64,000 nt of DNA from the NCBI RefSeq assembly GCF_020085105.1, contig NC_058045.1, positions 9,689,833-9,753,832 of the forward strand. Direction: 5' to 3'. Below, piece after piece: positions 37,801-49,796 of the stretch. Within the stretch, counting starts at the first letter, position 1; each line of letters begins with the position of its first letter. The notes under the pieces are model-generated. The model was not told where the DNA came from. It ran no database searches and was given only the letters and a program-made list of their open reading frames with translations. Made by a program: the position numbers and the translations under genes. This DNA is from Siniperca chuatsi. Its lineage: Eukaryota; Chordata; Actinopteri; Centrarchiformes; Sinipercidae.

Positions 37801-38654
37801 ACCCTGGAGTTCTTGAGTCAAAAATTTCAAAAGTCACATGATAACCTGAGAAGTAAAAATAATTAAAAGTCATTACTACAAAAAAATTTACCTAGAAAGT
37901 TCAAATGAATACCTCCACATATTATTGTTTTCTTATCAGTCAATAGCAGCTTTAAAAGCAACATCTGACTCAATACCTTTAATGATAATATTAAAATCTT
38001 ACACCTGTGTTGCACCTGCAGTTCGGTAAGATGTATGGGTGGGGAAATATCATCCTCACAACAAAAGTTCAGTTTTGGTCAGTTTGTATCTCAAATTTGG
38101 CCACTCATTTAATCACTTTTGCACTTCAATGCAGCAACATGCATTATATATTTACCGAAGAACAGAGAAAGCACGGTTTGGTTGCGTGTGGAGGGCAGAC
38201 CGGAGGGCCCCGCGGCCAGAAGGCTGCTCAGTCTGCGGGGGTTTGGCAGCAGCGGCTCCTGGACTGGTTGGTAGACTCCGTCCCAGTAATGCGCGGGCAC
38301 GAGGCGCACAAGGTGAGAACCTGCGCGGGCACAAACACAGAGCGGTGATGTGTTGGCAGGCTGTGCTGCTGCTGCTGCTGCTGCACAATTTGGCAACTGT
38401 GACTTACCGACAGCTCCGCGTCGGGGATATCCCAAACTGTTGTACCAGCCGTCAAAGCGCGGAACCTCCCAGGTTATTTCACAGCGTGAATCTGTTCAAG
38501 ACATGTCGAGTTTAAACAGCGTTTGTTACTGTAAATGTCTACGTTAACAGAGTTAAGTGGCTCTGAGTATGAAGTACAACTGCTTACGTTCACTGACAAA
38601 GAGCACCAAGCCAACCGCTGCACAGATACTCCAAACCCATTTACGCAAATCCAT
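25813..38654 (-). CDS. duox: Dual oxidase (NADPH oxidase/peroxidase-like), complete, 32 coding exons
   Basis: DUOX makes extracellular H2O2 from cytosolic NADPH at the apical membrane. Exons: 38588-38654, 38408-38491, 38156-38320, 37658-37845, 37236-37437, 35831-35997, 35346-35409, 34853-34949, 34634-34724, 33837-33939, 33412-33584, 33117-33292, 32837-32955, 32600-32737, 32372-32485, 31876-32078, 31343-31528, 30865-31090, 30461-30554, 30195-30370, 30031-30103, 29148-29326, 28775-29005, 28549-28648, 28407-28456, 28181-28308, 27913-28066, 27514-27746, 27262-27420, 27001-27156, 26042-26170, 25813-25935. They sum to 4548 nt, 1515 aa, close to the usual 1520-1550. Seen in order: signal peptide ([19 protein letters not shown]), peroxidase-like ectodomain (about 25-590), first TM ([14 protein letters not shown]), EF-hands near 832 ([13 protein letters not shown]) and 869 ([13 protein letters not shown]), oxidase TM block with haem histidines (HSLGH), FAD site (HPFTLTSAP), NADPH sites ([15 protein letters not shown]) and C-terminal HHYENF. 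Intron 28 appears to use a GC donor. Human has DUOX1 and DUOX2; here one gene is seen. Confidence 0.95.
26228..26872. mobile_element. Foldback (long inverted repeat) element in a duox intron
   Basis: The left arm (about 26246-26362) contains CTCATATCTGTATGTTAAAT, then GCAGCCAGTTAGCTTAGCAT. The right arm (about 26745-26868) is its imperfect reverse complement: GCTAAGCTAAGCTAACTGGC, then CTGC, then ATATTTAACTACAGATATGAG. Arms of about 115 bp enclose about 380 bp of non-coding DNA. It fills most of the intron between duox exons 30 and 31. A partial relative lies at 43596-43960. Non-autonomous; the superfamily is not determined. Confidence 0.65.
33716..33806 (+). repeat. LINE/SINE 3' tail fragment in a duox intron
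   Basis: Contains TTATGCACCACCACACCAAGG, TTGGCATTAAACTTGTAATC and an imperfect CTGATTTCTGAT end. The same tail appears at 51300-51385, where it ends in a cleaner CTGATTCTGATTCTGA repeat. Such short terminal repeats mark the 3' ends of fish non-LTR elements. Confidence 0.5.
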
Positions 38655-39771
38655 TGATGCGAGAGATGCTCCTCAGCTCAGTCCGCAGCCAAGAGGAGTG
38701 AAGGACTTCTGAAGAGACAAGGTGAAGGTACCTGATATATACTATTATATTTATATTTATGTGATATACTTTGTGGTTTAGCAGTGATTAGAAAGAAAAG
38801 CCAGGAAGTCTGACTCTAATGTACAGCTGAATCATTTTGTCTGCTTGAATGAACAGCAGAACAAAACTTCGGCACTGTTCATTTTCGTCATAGACTGCAG
38901 ACATCCAAAACAATGTCCAGTTTCCCACTTTTTAATCACTACAACTTAATCTCGTTATACAACCCTTTGTTGTAAAATGATAAATAAATCTACCTTGTAC
39001 CTTGTAGTGACCTTGATAGTAGAAGATGATATAGTTGAGTCTTACCCACTGTAGAGGCTGAAATGTAGTGCAGAAGTGGTGCAGGTGAGGGATGGTGCAG
39101 TACTAAAGCCAACATGTGTTGCACACCTTATCACAAACTGCATGTGACCTGTGTTGCCCAAATGGGAATAGTCATCATCTCTGGATCACACCTCTTTTCC
39201 ACAGCATTCCAGTCAATGCATCCTCCTCCTCAGTGACACAAAGGGGACCGATGGTATAAAAGAACTGTATGTTTCCTCAACATTCACACTTTACTCTCTT
39301 CTTCTTCGGTCCTCATCTTTCAACTTTTGGGTAAGAAAGATCTTTTGGATTTTAACTTTTCTCTGTTTGTTTGATTTATTGGTTTTATTTGAAACTTTTC
39401 TTCTCATTTAGGTTCAAATTAATCCAGTAAAATCAGGATGGAGCCAAGTCAAGAGCACCTAATTACATTACACTGACTGAAGTGGATGTATAGAATTACA
39501 TGCCTTTGTGCAGTATATAGATGTATTTATGTCTTTGCAGTAAAGACTGACAGTGCCAGGGAATGTTACATTGTATTACAAAAGTCAGACATGGTTTTGC
39601 TTAATCATGTGCCATGTTACACAGCAGTAATAATGCCCCATCCCTTATCTACTGTAAGGAACAAGAGCTGCTATCTCTGCATCTGGAGGAAACTGAGAAC
39701 CCTGCCACTAACACTGTCTTCTCTGTTACACAAGTCTAGTCTCAGCTGTGTCCGTAAGATCCGGAGCTAAG
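38655..39771. promoter_or_regulatory. Shared divergent promoter region of duox and duoxa
   Basis: The two start codons lie 1117 bp apart on opposite strands. No repeat or open frame of interest lies between them. Human DUOX1/DUOXA1 and DUOX2/DUOXA2 are also arranged head to head, so co-regulation from this interval is expected from established knowledge. On the duoxa side a TATA box is visible; on the duox side no clear core element was recognised. Confidence 0.7.
39255..39261 (+). promoter_or_regulatory. TATA box of duoxa
   Basis: TATAAAA in the context GATGGTATAAAAGAAC. It lies about 30 bp before a pyrimidine-rich stretch that ends in a good splice donor (TTTTGG|GTAAGAAAG at 39330/39331). 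This defines a likely short 5' non-coding exon of about 39287-39330 ahead of the coding exon at 39772. Confidence 0.6.
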
Positions 39772-41820
39772 ATGACTTTCTACGATGACATTTACCCATT
39801 CTACCCTCTACAAAGGACCTCCTTCATCTTCAATGGCAACTTGCTCACCATTATTCTGGTCTTCCTTGTGCTAGCAGTCAGTCTTCTTCTCATTCTGCCA
39901 GGGATACGAGGGAAGTCGGTGAGTGCCACCCATAAGATAAACTTAAGATTACTCACCGCAACCATATCACAAAACCTCATTATTGTTGTCTCCTTCTGTG
40001 CTTGGCAGTTTTTGAAACTGCTAAATAATGACAACATTGTATTTCCATACTTTAATTTAATTGTGCGCCTGAAATAATTTTGATTCTGCTCTTTCTCTTC
40101 CTGTCAGAGGCTGTTCTGGATGTTTAGACTAATTATCAGCTTGTTCATAGGCGTGGTGATAGTGGGTGAGTTTTTTATTCTCAACATTGTTGCTGAACAA
40201 ATCACAGATTTTACTTTTCCGGCCATCATCATTCACCCTTGTGTGCCATCTCTGCAGCGCTCAATTTTACTAATGACTGGGCTGAGGCCAAAATGACCAC
40301 TAATGCCACCTACAAGTCTTTCAGCAACGCAGTGGTTAACGCTGAGATCGGCTTGCATGTTGGACTGTATGGCATTAATGTCACACTAAAGGGTGAGTCA
40401 CTGTTGCTGCTGTTATGTGTAGATTCAATGTACAACACACTCATATACTGGCTGCATTAATGTTTTGAACAACTTAGATCTTTGATTAAGACAGTGGCTC
40501 AGTAGTCTGATCAAATATTTCTGCAAATTCTGTCATGAAAAGTAAATATCTTGTATATGATTTTTAGGTGCATTTGTCATAATGCATACACATAAATGTG
40601 CCCCTCTTTTCTCTCTTAGGGAATCCTGTCATACAGCTCAATGAGACCATTGACTACAATGAGATATTCAGCTGGCACGACACTATTGAAGAAGAGTATG
40701 AGGAAGCTCTGGAGAAAGGTTTACCCAATCCCATCCTGTACATTGCTGAGAAATTCACCCTGAGCAGCACATGTGGACTCATCTTTCAGTACAGATACTC
40801 TGGACGATACGCCTCTGCAACCCTCTGGTAACAAAAAATAACTGCATACAGTTTGAAGTTATATTAATATACCGTCAGTTTCAGCAGATGGTTGTTAAAA
40901 GTAGCAGAAATTAAAATGGTTGCACACTTTCACAGGACAGCATTTTGCTGCTGGATGCTCGCCAATATCCTCTTCTCCATGCCGGTCATTCTGTATGCCG
41001 GGTATATGATGATGGCCACCGCTGCGTTCATCTTCTTCTCCATGGCCTCTTTCTCCACCATCATGAACGTGCCACAGTGTGTTTTCTCCATAGGAACTGA
41101 CTCCTTTGAAACGGCATACAGCCATTCATTTTGGCTGGCTCTGGCTACAGGTAAAGAAAAGAAGCTGCGCATTCATTTCATATGTTTTGTATATCAAACA
41201 TTGTACAGAGCCTGCTGAAGGGTGGTGATTTCTACTAATTGAAAATGATTTCCAGGTGTGCTGTGTACCCTCATTGGGGTTCTGGTGGTGATGTTAAACT
41301 TTATGATACCAGAGAAGATCAACGAGGCTTTCAGTGTGGGTGTCGACAGTTATGAAGATGAGGTTGTTTCTTATGGGGAGGGCTACCTGAATTCAGTTTT
41401 CCTTGATGGAGTGACAATTCCACCACTGACATCAAACATCAAGGCGGTAAGTTGGTGACACTAAGGGAAATACTTCCTTTTGACACATCTAGCAATCATC
41501 AAAGTAACAATTTGCTGTTTGTAAATTGATTAGTCATTGTCCTTTAATGAATTTGTTGGAAAACTTTGATATACATTTACTGTTGCAAAATACATATTCA
41601 GTTCTACTTTGGGACATTAGAAAAATGTGACCAATGCAGTACTACTAAGGGATGCAAGATTATAATAAAATGAATCATTGATATTATGGCCACTACAGTA
41701 TATACGTCCTGAATCCAGAGTGCTGCACTTTTATGTTCATATATCATTTAAGGATATTCTTCCTACCTTTGCTGCTTGTTGACTTTAATCATTTTGTTTA
41801 TTTTTTAGGAACATATATGA
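39772..41820 (+). CDS. duoxa: Dual oxidase maturation factor, complete
   Basis: DUOXA is an ER/plasma-membrane partner that lets DUOX leave the ER, be glycosylated and produce H2O2. Coding exons: 39772-39918, 40108-40165, 40258-40392, 40620-40827, 40936-41150, 41256-41446, 41809-41820, together 819 nt, 272 aa. Seen: an N-terminal [20 protein letters not shown]1 ([19 protein letters not shown]), TM2 ([17 protein letters not shown]), then a large extracellular loop with N-glycosylation sequons NFT, NAT, NET and NVT, then three further hydrophobic segments ([33 protein letters not shown] and [14 protein letters not shown]). The last exon adds only EHI before the stop, so the C-terminus is shorter than in human DUOXA1 (about 343 aa) or DUOXA2 (320 aa). 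Divergent from duox, matching its role. Confidence 0.93.
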
Positions 41821-42294
41821 AGCCGTCCAGGTTTCTCTCAGGGAGCTTTTTCAGCTAATACTTGAAAAGATATTTTTGCTGAATGTGTTACAGATGGAGT
41901 GTCTAATTTCACACCTGTTTTAAGTGAGCCTGTAAGTTTTATGTGTTATTAATGATTGAACTGTAAATAGTTGAATTTGTAAAGTTCATTGTCATGTTGC
42001 AGTAGTTGTAAGTACAATATATAAAGTTGTATGGGATCCATACAATATGTGTATATACACTGATCAATATGGATTATAGGTCTGTCATTGTTCAACTCTT
42101 TTTTCATTAGAAATGAAAAATGAAACAAAATAACTGTTAGTTTTATATTGATTACTTTGATGTTTGGTAGCCTCTTCAGGATTTCTTGCAATGCATGTAT
42201 GTTGTCATGGCAACAACATGTGGTTTAATTAGTGCATAGTTTCTGAGCGGTGTCATCGGTTGAAGTATTCTTTTTTCATAGCTTCGGAGATCCA

Positions 42295-42300
42295 AATAAA
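42295..42300 (+). terminator. Candidate polyadenylation signal of duoxa
   Basis: AATAAA about 475 bp past the duoxa stop codon, in the context TCCAAATAAATGTGAAATC. The intervening sequence has no other strong feature and would be the 3' UTR. Not confirmed by transcripts. Confidence 0.4.
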
Positions 42301-43130
42301 TGTGAAATCGAGGAAGAATGAATACCAAACTGCTTGGATAAGTACAACTGATTCATCTCTAATCCAGGCAAATGTACTTTGTGTTTTATAAAATATAAAC
42401 AAAACAAACAACAAGCATTCAGCAGTGAGATTGTATTCTTAGTGTGTTATAACATTACATTCATTCAGCAATGTATATATTGATACATTCTTCAACTGTA
42501 CGCTCTGGTAAAGGTAATGATCACCCATACTGTATGTCTTTGAAAAGTAGGTGTGTCTTTGGCCTTCAGCATCACCATAATACACATAGTTTAGTGCCTT
42601 TGTACAGCATACTATTATCTTCTTTTAATACTTACTGTAATAGATTATCATGTCAGATTGAGAATGAATCCCTGGTCAGTAATTCTTCATAATAACATGC
42701 ATATACTGTAGGAGTAATATGGCCTTTCCAACCAAATCCTTGAGTAATCCAAAGTATTTACAGTAGAAGTACATTTTTAAACTCCATACACATTATAAAA
42801 ATGACTAAATAAAAATAAATGTACTAATTTATCTCTTCATAAGAAAATAATCATGACCTTAAAGCTACTTCTCTTCACACACCAGAAACTCACGTACAGT
42901 ACTACAGACAGAGTATTCACATTGTAAGGCCATTATGACAATGTAATTCAAGATAAAACCTGAAAATGAGAACTGGATGTTCTTTACAGCATTGCAACAA
43001 GAGGCCGAAAAAATAAAATGATAGAAAAATAAATTCTCCTCGTCCCACTGAGCCACCTGTCCATCATCTGTCCATCACCTCCACACAGCCAGACATGCAG
43101 AACTACAGTGGGCTGATCCATGCAGGGTCT
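42301..43130. other. Intergenic space between duoxa and the convergent apba2 3' end
   Basis: No coding exon seen. The right part is likely the 3' UTR of apba2 (minus strand), but I found no canonical AATAAA for it within a few hundred bases of the stop. Confidence 0.4.
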
Positions 43131-46100
43131 CTATATGTAGATAGGCGTTTCTTGTCCTGTCAGCAGTCTGAACATCACAGCAGGCATCGTCTTCATGTTG
43201 ATCTGGCAGAGGGGCAGGGATGAGAGCAGCGGGGACTATTACACTGTCAGCTCAAGAGCCCATTTATAGAGGCACAGTCGTAATCACATCACTTGAATCG
43301 GGGCCTAATTTACTCCCTTCTGTGCCACCAGAGAGACAGAAGAGACCTTGGATCCATTACTGACAAATAATAAGCTTTTATGGCTTTAATGGAGCTATAT
43401 ACTGGGAGAAATTGGGAAAACACACACGTACAAAATCACAGTATGTTAACAGCTGGTGAATGTGTAAGTAATGGAGCAGACTAAGAATGGTTGATAAAGA
43501 CCATGGCCATAAATTAAGCAATTTGTAATGTTGTTTACAGTAAACTGTCGACTCTAAGAAACAGATTTATTATTCCTTGGGCTTGAATCTACAGATTAAA
43601 GGAATAGTTTGACATTTTGGGAAATACATTTATTCACTCTCTTGCCAAGAGTGAGATGAGAAGACTGACACCACTCTCGTATGTGTATGATAAATATGAA
43701 GCTACAGCAGGCAGCCGGTTAGCTTAGCTTAGCATAAAGACTGGAAACATAGGCAAACAGCTAGCTTGGCTTTGTCCAAAGGTAACAAAATGTGCTAGCA
43801 TCTCTAAAGTTCACTAGTTAACATGTTGTATCTTCCGTACAAAAACCGAAGTGTAAAAACAACACAATGTAGTTTTATGGTTATGTGTCTGACTATTTCC
43901 TGACCCAGTGCAATAACTTCCTGGAGTCTTGTCAGCAACCTCTATATATATATGGAATTACAAATTGCTTCATTTCTGGCTAGGCAAGTTTTCTCAAACA
44001 ATCATCTGCTACACTACCACACTTGATTTTATCAGCTTTTGCATAGAGATTTCAATATTTAACTTTTTTCTTTTTACCAAGGTCTTTTATTGATTTTATT
44101 TATTGATTAAATGCGGGCTGTAGTCCTGTATGTATTCAGTACTCTGGGCCTGGAACCAGTCTACGTAAAACTGATCTAATCTGTATGTATATCTTTAAAA
44201 GGCCTGCATGGTACAGTGATTTGTGTGGTGCAGTAATGAGCGAAAATTGCCATCTTGTGGCACAAGGAGTTCTTACCTCACCCACTGAGACAGACAGGGT
44301 TTGAACAATCTTCTCATGTGCCATGGCAACAACACTCTGACCATTTATTTCAATGATTCTGTGTCCAACACGAACACCGCCCCGCTCAGCTATGCCACCT
44401 CGCATCAGACTGCAGATCTGAGGATGTGATAAAGACACTTTATATGTAACTGCATAGTATATAGCACAACCCTCACTCTTTAAAAGCGGTACTCTTCAGA
44501 AGTTGCCAACCATTCATTTTGAGCCTCAACCTAAAGTTTAGTGACATATTTCATACTAACAAGGGCTTACTCACAATGCCATTCTGCACACTGAAACCAA
44601 GCTGGAACTTGAGATCAGGTCTCTTGATGAGGACAGTGGTGACAGGAGGGCAGCTCACAATACTCAGCTTTACCTTCACCTGGTTCTTCAGACCCTGGAC
44701 CATTTCCCAAAAAAACATAAAAACACATTAATGTTACAGTAACATGTCCACCCATGAAAAGACCAAAACCAACAATGAATGTATCCTACTAACTAGTATA
44801 ACCTATAGCCAAAGCCTGATATGGCTTATTCCACTGTGCCATAAAGCTTCATTGGTGTTCAAAACAAATATTTAATAAATGGGAGCTGCAGTTTCTTTTC
44901 TTTTGAACTCTCATACATCCTGCTAAATACTTACTGGTGCACCAAATCCACGACTAAAAATAGTCTAACAAATTCACTGTTTAACTTACTTATGATTAAA
45001 TCAAACATTTATTCATTCATGTGTTCTTTTCCCACTTATGCAACATAGCTAAAATTAGGTCTTTTCTTTCCTTGGCTGATGCAGAGATCCTAATTCATGC
45101 CTTTGTTTCATCTAGATTGGATCACTGTAACGTTTTGTTGACTGGCCTACCGCACACTACTACTAAAAGTCTTCAAATGGTTCAGAATACTGCAGCTACG
45201 GATCTTAACTAAAACCAGAAAATTTGACCATATTTCACCAATTGTAGCTTCACTTCATTGGCCCACTATCGGACTTTAAGGTGCTTCTGATGACTTATAA
45301 AATTATAAATGGGCTCAACCCTCCTAATCTCTCTGATCTCATTAAACCTTATGTCCCATCCCGTGCTCTCCGCTCTCAGAATACTGGGCTCCTGTCCAGT
45401 TTACAAGAAGTCAGCTGGCTGCAGGGCCTTTTCCTATCGTGCCACTTTTCTCTGAAATAATCTTCCCGTTGACATCAGACAGTCTGACTCTGCTGAGGCC
45501 TTTAAATCTAAACTGAAAACTCATCTTTTTGCTTTAACTTTCAATTAGTATTTATCCTTCCATACCTCAGGCCTCGGATCTGTTACCACTTTACTTACGG
45601 CAGGTCGGTCTCAGTCTCAATTAAATTCTCAGTCAATTATATTAACATTTGTACTTATAGTCCATGTTTATCCTGCCGACAAGAAATCAATTAACAGACT
45701 GCAAGCTATTTGATATCGGCTTCAAATGTGTTGATATCGCTTGCATTTCTCTAACCCTCTGCTGTTTTGGGGGGTCAACCTACAGCCTACACCAGTCCAT
45801 CAATCAATCAATCAATCAATGTCAGATCCATCCAGCGCCACCACTAAACCATTGTGCCATTTCCTGATTCAAATATTTCCTTATCTAAGTGAAGACTGAA
45901 TGAATATTGAACATGAACGTGAAAACAGGAGGTGCCCGATATGCTCTGTACCTTGATGATGCCCTGACAAGTGGCAAGTGGCAGCCCCACCAGGCTGGTG
46001 TCATTGATGGACATAATCTGGTCCCCAACACTGAGTTTTCCAGAGCGAGCTGCAGGGCCGCTGTTCAGCATACTGGCCAGGATGACGGTGGGCAGAATGG

Positions 46101-49100
46101 AGCCCCAACCAGACTCCACGATCACCACACCGAGGCACTCCCCTTTCTGCTTGTCCACATACAGCTGGAATGCAGAAAAAGGCATTTCTTAATTTAATTT
46201 CTTTAATTTAAAGCACATTTTGAATTTCATATGTGGGAGTTCAGAAGATTTGTGGGATTGTTAAGGGAAATCATCATCCACATGTCACCTGCAGCCAAAT
46301 AAAAAATGTTGCACCTCTTTACAGTTGTCTGAGTTTGAGAAATGGACGAGGTCATCGTGGTACATTTCCTGGGAGTTGATGATGTCACTGTATTGTTTCT
46401 GGCTCAAGTCGGTCGGGTTGATGCCATTGGCTCGCAGGAATTCTCTGTAGGCCACGCTAAAAGCCTGACCGATGGACTGTGCAATGAGCTGTGCCTGTAG
46501 GAAGGGGAGCGTTTGGGGAAAACTACTCAGTGGAAAGACTATGCTAGTTGACAACAGCAAGGAGGTGAGAAAGATCACAATGGTTTAAGTGACCATGAAA
46601 CAATAACAATATCTAAAACAAAACTAAAATATAAACTCAAAACTAAAAATGTATGTGAAGTTAAGCAGCAAACACTCACATCCTCTGACTCAAAGACATA
46701 GCAGATCATCCTGTACTGACTCTTCCCTTCGCTGGCAGAGTCGGGAGATTCTGTGAAATCCTCTGATGAGGCCTGAGACATGCGCCTCCGTGCCATCAGA
46801 ACCACAATACTGCCAATGTCTGCGATATAGGAGATGGTACGCAAGGCACTGTCCATCATTATCTCCTATTTGGAGCAAAAATAATGGCAATCATTACTCA
46901 TGTCTAAAAAGAGATTCACTAAAATGATTAAACACAGAAGGGAAGCTGAATCAACACACAAAGAGTTACTAACCTGTGTGTCTGCATTCAGCACTTTGAC
47001 AGCTTTAGTGGAGATAAATAGGTCCACTTCTGTCATCATTTGAGAGTCTTCATCTTGGCTCTTTTAAATAAATAACATATTGTTTTAATCAGACATTTTA
47101 TATTTCTCTACTTTAATCTCACAATGCAAACTTGCAGCTCATTACCAGTACACTAACATGGGCAGGTGAGAAAAAAGGCATACAATAGCTCCACCGTGTG
47201 GTAACAAAATGACTCTGCTGCATGGCTTACCCTTAAATAAATCAGCTGGCAATACAGGTACATATATGTTTAACAATTCCCCCAATTCGTTGAAATCCAA
47301 AGTAAAAGGCACTTTGGGAATACAAGTTTCTGCCAGTGCTGTTATACTTAGAGACATCAATTTTGATTCTTAAACATGCAAACACACCCTTAGGATTTGG
47401 AATCAAGTCTGTATCTCTGTTAGTTTGATGGCTAAAGCTTAAAAGACAACTTGTCTAATGGCAAAAATCCCACCCAGATCACCATCAAATTCCAATCAAT
47501 TACTCCTGGACACAAGGCCAATCTATTTGCCAAGATACTTTGAAATCTGTCCCTACATTTTTGAGAAACAGAAACAGGAAGAAAGCATACAGTAATCTCT
47601 TTGGCAGATTTGCATATTAAAAAAAATCAAATCAATGGATGTTAACGACTGCCTCTCTGAAGAGCCAGATTACCTTGATACGACTGACAGCTTCATGAGC
47701 CTGGGACATGCGGACAGACTTGGATGGATTTTTATCAGACAACACCTGAGTGCAGCCAAGGTAGTTAGCAGCAAAGATGATCCCATCAATAAGATCTTCT
47801 GGCTCACAGGGACCTGGGACTATGCAGCAAAACAAAAGGCTCTCATTGTAAAACACTGTAATGTGCTGCAAAGAAAACTATGAAATGTTGGAATATTATG
47901 AGACAATTACCATCCTCAAAGCTGGGGAAAGCAGCAGCTTCCTGTGTTTTCTTTAAAATAAGTTAACATGTCAATAAGTTAGACTTCAGTGGAAAATTTT
48001 TATGGTAATAATACTCAAGAAGACATTTCAGCCATATCAATTATCACAACAAATATTTGTGAGTATTGTGGCCCATATATTACAAAAGCATTCTCCAAAC
48101 TTTAGCGTGAGTAATGAAAAATGAAAAAAGGCAGATTAGTTAGCAAAAACTACATGGTAATAAATTAAAAGTGGGTGGATTACATCTTTGACAAAAAGAT
48201 ATCTTGGCTGAAACCTGCTGTGTAATAAGTCTTCACCTTGGGTGTGTTGCTCTCCTCTGCAGGGATGGGCTCTGGACACTGAGGCCCCCTTGGCTGCTCT
48301 GGCACGTCCACAGGTATCACAGCTGTGCTTGGCTTCTCACCCTGTTGTATACAAACATCTGTTTTAACTTAGGCAAGCCTTGTTTGAAATGTTTCTTGCT
48401 CTCCTGTGTAGATGATAACCCCATGGGGAAAAGTCGACAAAGACTATTTATGGCAAAGCATGTAATTAAAATCTTACTTAATTCACTCTGGGACACAGTG
48501 CTGGTAGATTGTGCAGAAACATTAACAAACACAAGCCACAGGGGATGAGATCTGACAAAGACCTGCCCTATTTGCATTGGTTACCTGCTGAGGTTTCTCT
48601 GGCCGTCTCTGCCTCTCCTCGAGAGGCTCCCTCTGTTTCTCCGGTGTGTGATGTGGAGCCAGGGATGGTTTGATAACCCTGGATTCGCTCTCCTGGCTGT
48701 TAGCAGAGGCGGGACTAGGTCTGGGAACAGGAGGAGTCTCTCTACGAGGCTGGGCCTTCTGGGTGTCGGCAGGCGACTGAGCATGGGAACGACGAGGTGG
48801 TGGAGGAGGATGCTGCTTACTGGAACCAGACCTAGCTTTGGTCCGCACAGCAGCCTTTTTGGCATCCTTTGACGATGTCTTTGGACGCTGTTCAGTGCTG
48901 TTGGTCGCGCATCCTTTGATCCCAGAAACAATTTGCTCAATGTCCTCTCCTGTTCCCCTCCTCCCTCGTCCTTTACCCTGCCTCTCTTTCTCCTTTGAAC
49001 CCATGTGAGACGACTCACACTTCTTACTGGCTCCTGGGATATTATGGTTTCTTGCGACTCGAGTGTCATCTTCTCTTTCCCTTTCATCACCTCCCTTTCT

Positions 49101-49796
49101 AATTCTTTCATTCTCGTTGTCCTGATAAAGAGTTTGAACACTGTCCTCTGTCTCCTCTAAATCCTCTATAAATTTAGCCCCATCCAGCACCTCTTCTATC
49201 TCATCTCCGTCACTGAAGAAGAACCTGTTCTCCTGGCCCTTTTCCACCTCCGTCTCTGCTTCACCCCCAGCAGACGGAGCACAATGCGACCTAAAGCGAC
49301 GGCCCGTTTTGTGAGGTTTAGTGTCTGATTGTGATCCCTCACATATTTCTGTGCCATGATGAGGCCTGGGAGTGAACTGATCAACAGCACTGCTGTTCTC
49401 ATTAATATTATCACCTACTGCATGCTTTATATAGCCACCATCCTCAGGACAGTACTGTTTGTAATACTTCATGTCCACAACACCCTCTCTGTTTAAATGC
49501 AGCACCTGATCATAGTCCTGCTCGACATCAGAGCCCACGTTGTCGTACTCAGAGCAGGTGTCCTCCATGTTCTCAGGACTGGGGTCACAACTCATGTAAT
49601 AGTGGTTTGCAGGGAGACGAGGAGTCAGCTGGTCATTGTTATCATCCTTCAAAGTACACGGTGGTTGCTCGGACGCCTCCTTCACCAAACCTCGCTGCTC
49701 TTCTTGGTTCTGTTTAGTGAGTTCTGGACCGGGGCACGGTGGGGGGCTGGGAGCCAATATTTTGGAAATGGTTCCTGGCCTCTTTCCATGAGCCAT
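43131..49796 (-). CDS. apba2: Amyloid beta precursor protein-binding family A member 2 (Mint2/X11-like)
   Basis: A neuronal adaptor that binds the NPTY motif of APP through its PTB domain and binds Munc18 and other partners. Exons: 48585-49796, 48237-48341, 47911-47950, 47674-47813, 46974-47060, 46680-46865, 46315-46494, 45952-46164, 44575-44694, 44277-44417, 43131-43202; 2496 nt, 831 aa (human about 749). The long first coding exon is acidic and low in complexity, with the family blocks [13 protein letters not shown] and [11 protein letters not shown]. The PTB domain runs at about 450-645 ([16 protein letters not shown] through [20 protein letters not shown]). PDZ1 (about 650-745) contains [16 protein letters not shown] and PDZ2 (about 746-825) [16 protein letters not shown]. 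It ends TGQETPIYI, as in all Mints. The alternative RMQKAAKIKKKA-type insert known in the PTB loop of mammalian Mint2 is not present. The choice of apba2 over apba1 rests on 15q13 synteny and the N-terminal blocks. Confidence 0.93.
43596..43965. repeat. Partial copy of the foldback element in an apba2 intron
   Basis: Contains TATGAAGCTACAGCAGGCAG, then CCGGTTAGCTTAGC, and AACAACACAATGTAGTTTTATGG. These match the left arm and centre of the element at 26228-26872. The right arm is missing; the sequence stops near a short TA tract. Confidence 0.6.
45006..45640 (+). mobile_element. LINE 3' fragment in an apba2 intron
   Basis: The plus strand reads [20 protein letters not shown], then [20 protein letters not shown], then [12 protein letters not shown]. 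This is the typical end of the reverse transcriptase region of Rex1/L2-type fish LINEs. The order continues in shifted frames ([17 protein letters not shown], then [14 protein letters not shown] and [14 protein letters not shown]). It lies opposite to apba2 and is decayed. Confidence 0.65.
45799..45822. repeat. (AATC)n microsatellite
   Basis: About five to six AATC units in an apba2 intron, at the 3' side of the LINE fragment. It accounts for the QSINQSIN string in translation. Confidence 0.85.

Noticed and set aside
38039..38515. 158-codon plus-strand frame
   Set aside because: Lies antisense to duox exons 2 and 3, whose sense translation matches DUOX exactly.
48581..49141. 186-codon minus-strand frame overlapping apba2 exon 1
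   Set aside because: Shifted frame of the real, longer apba2 exon. The acidic/basic composition is inherited from it.
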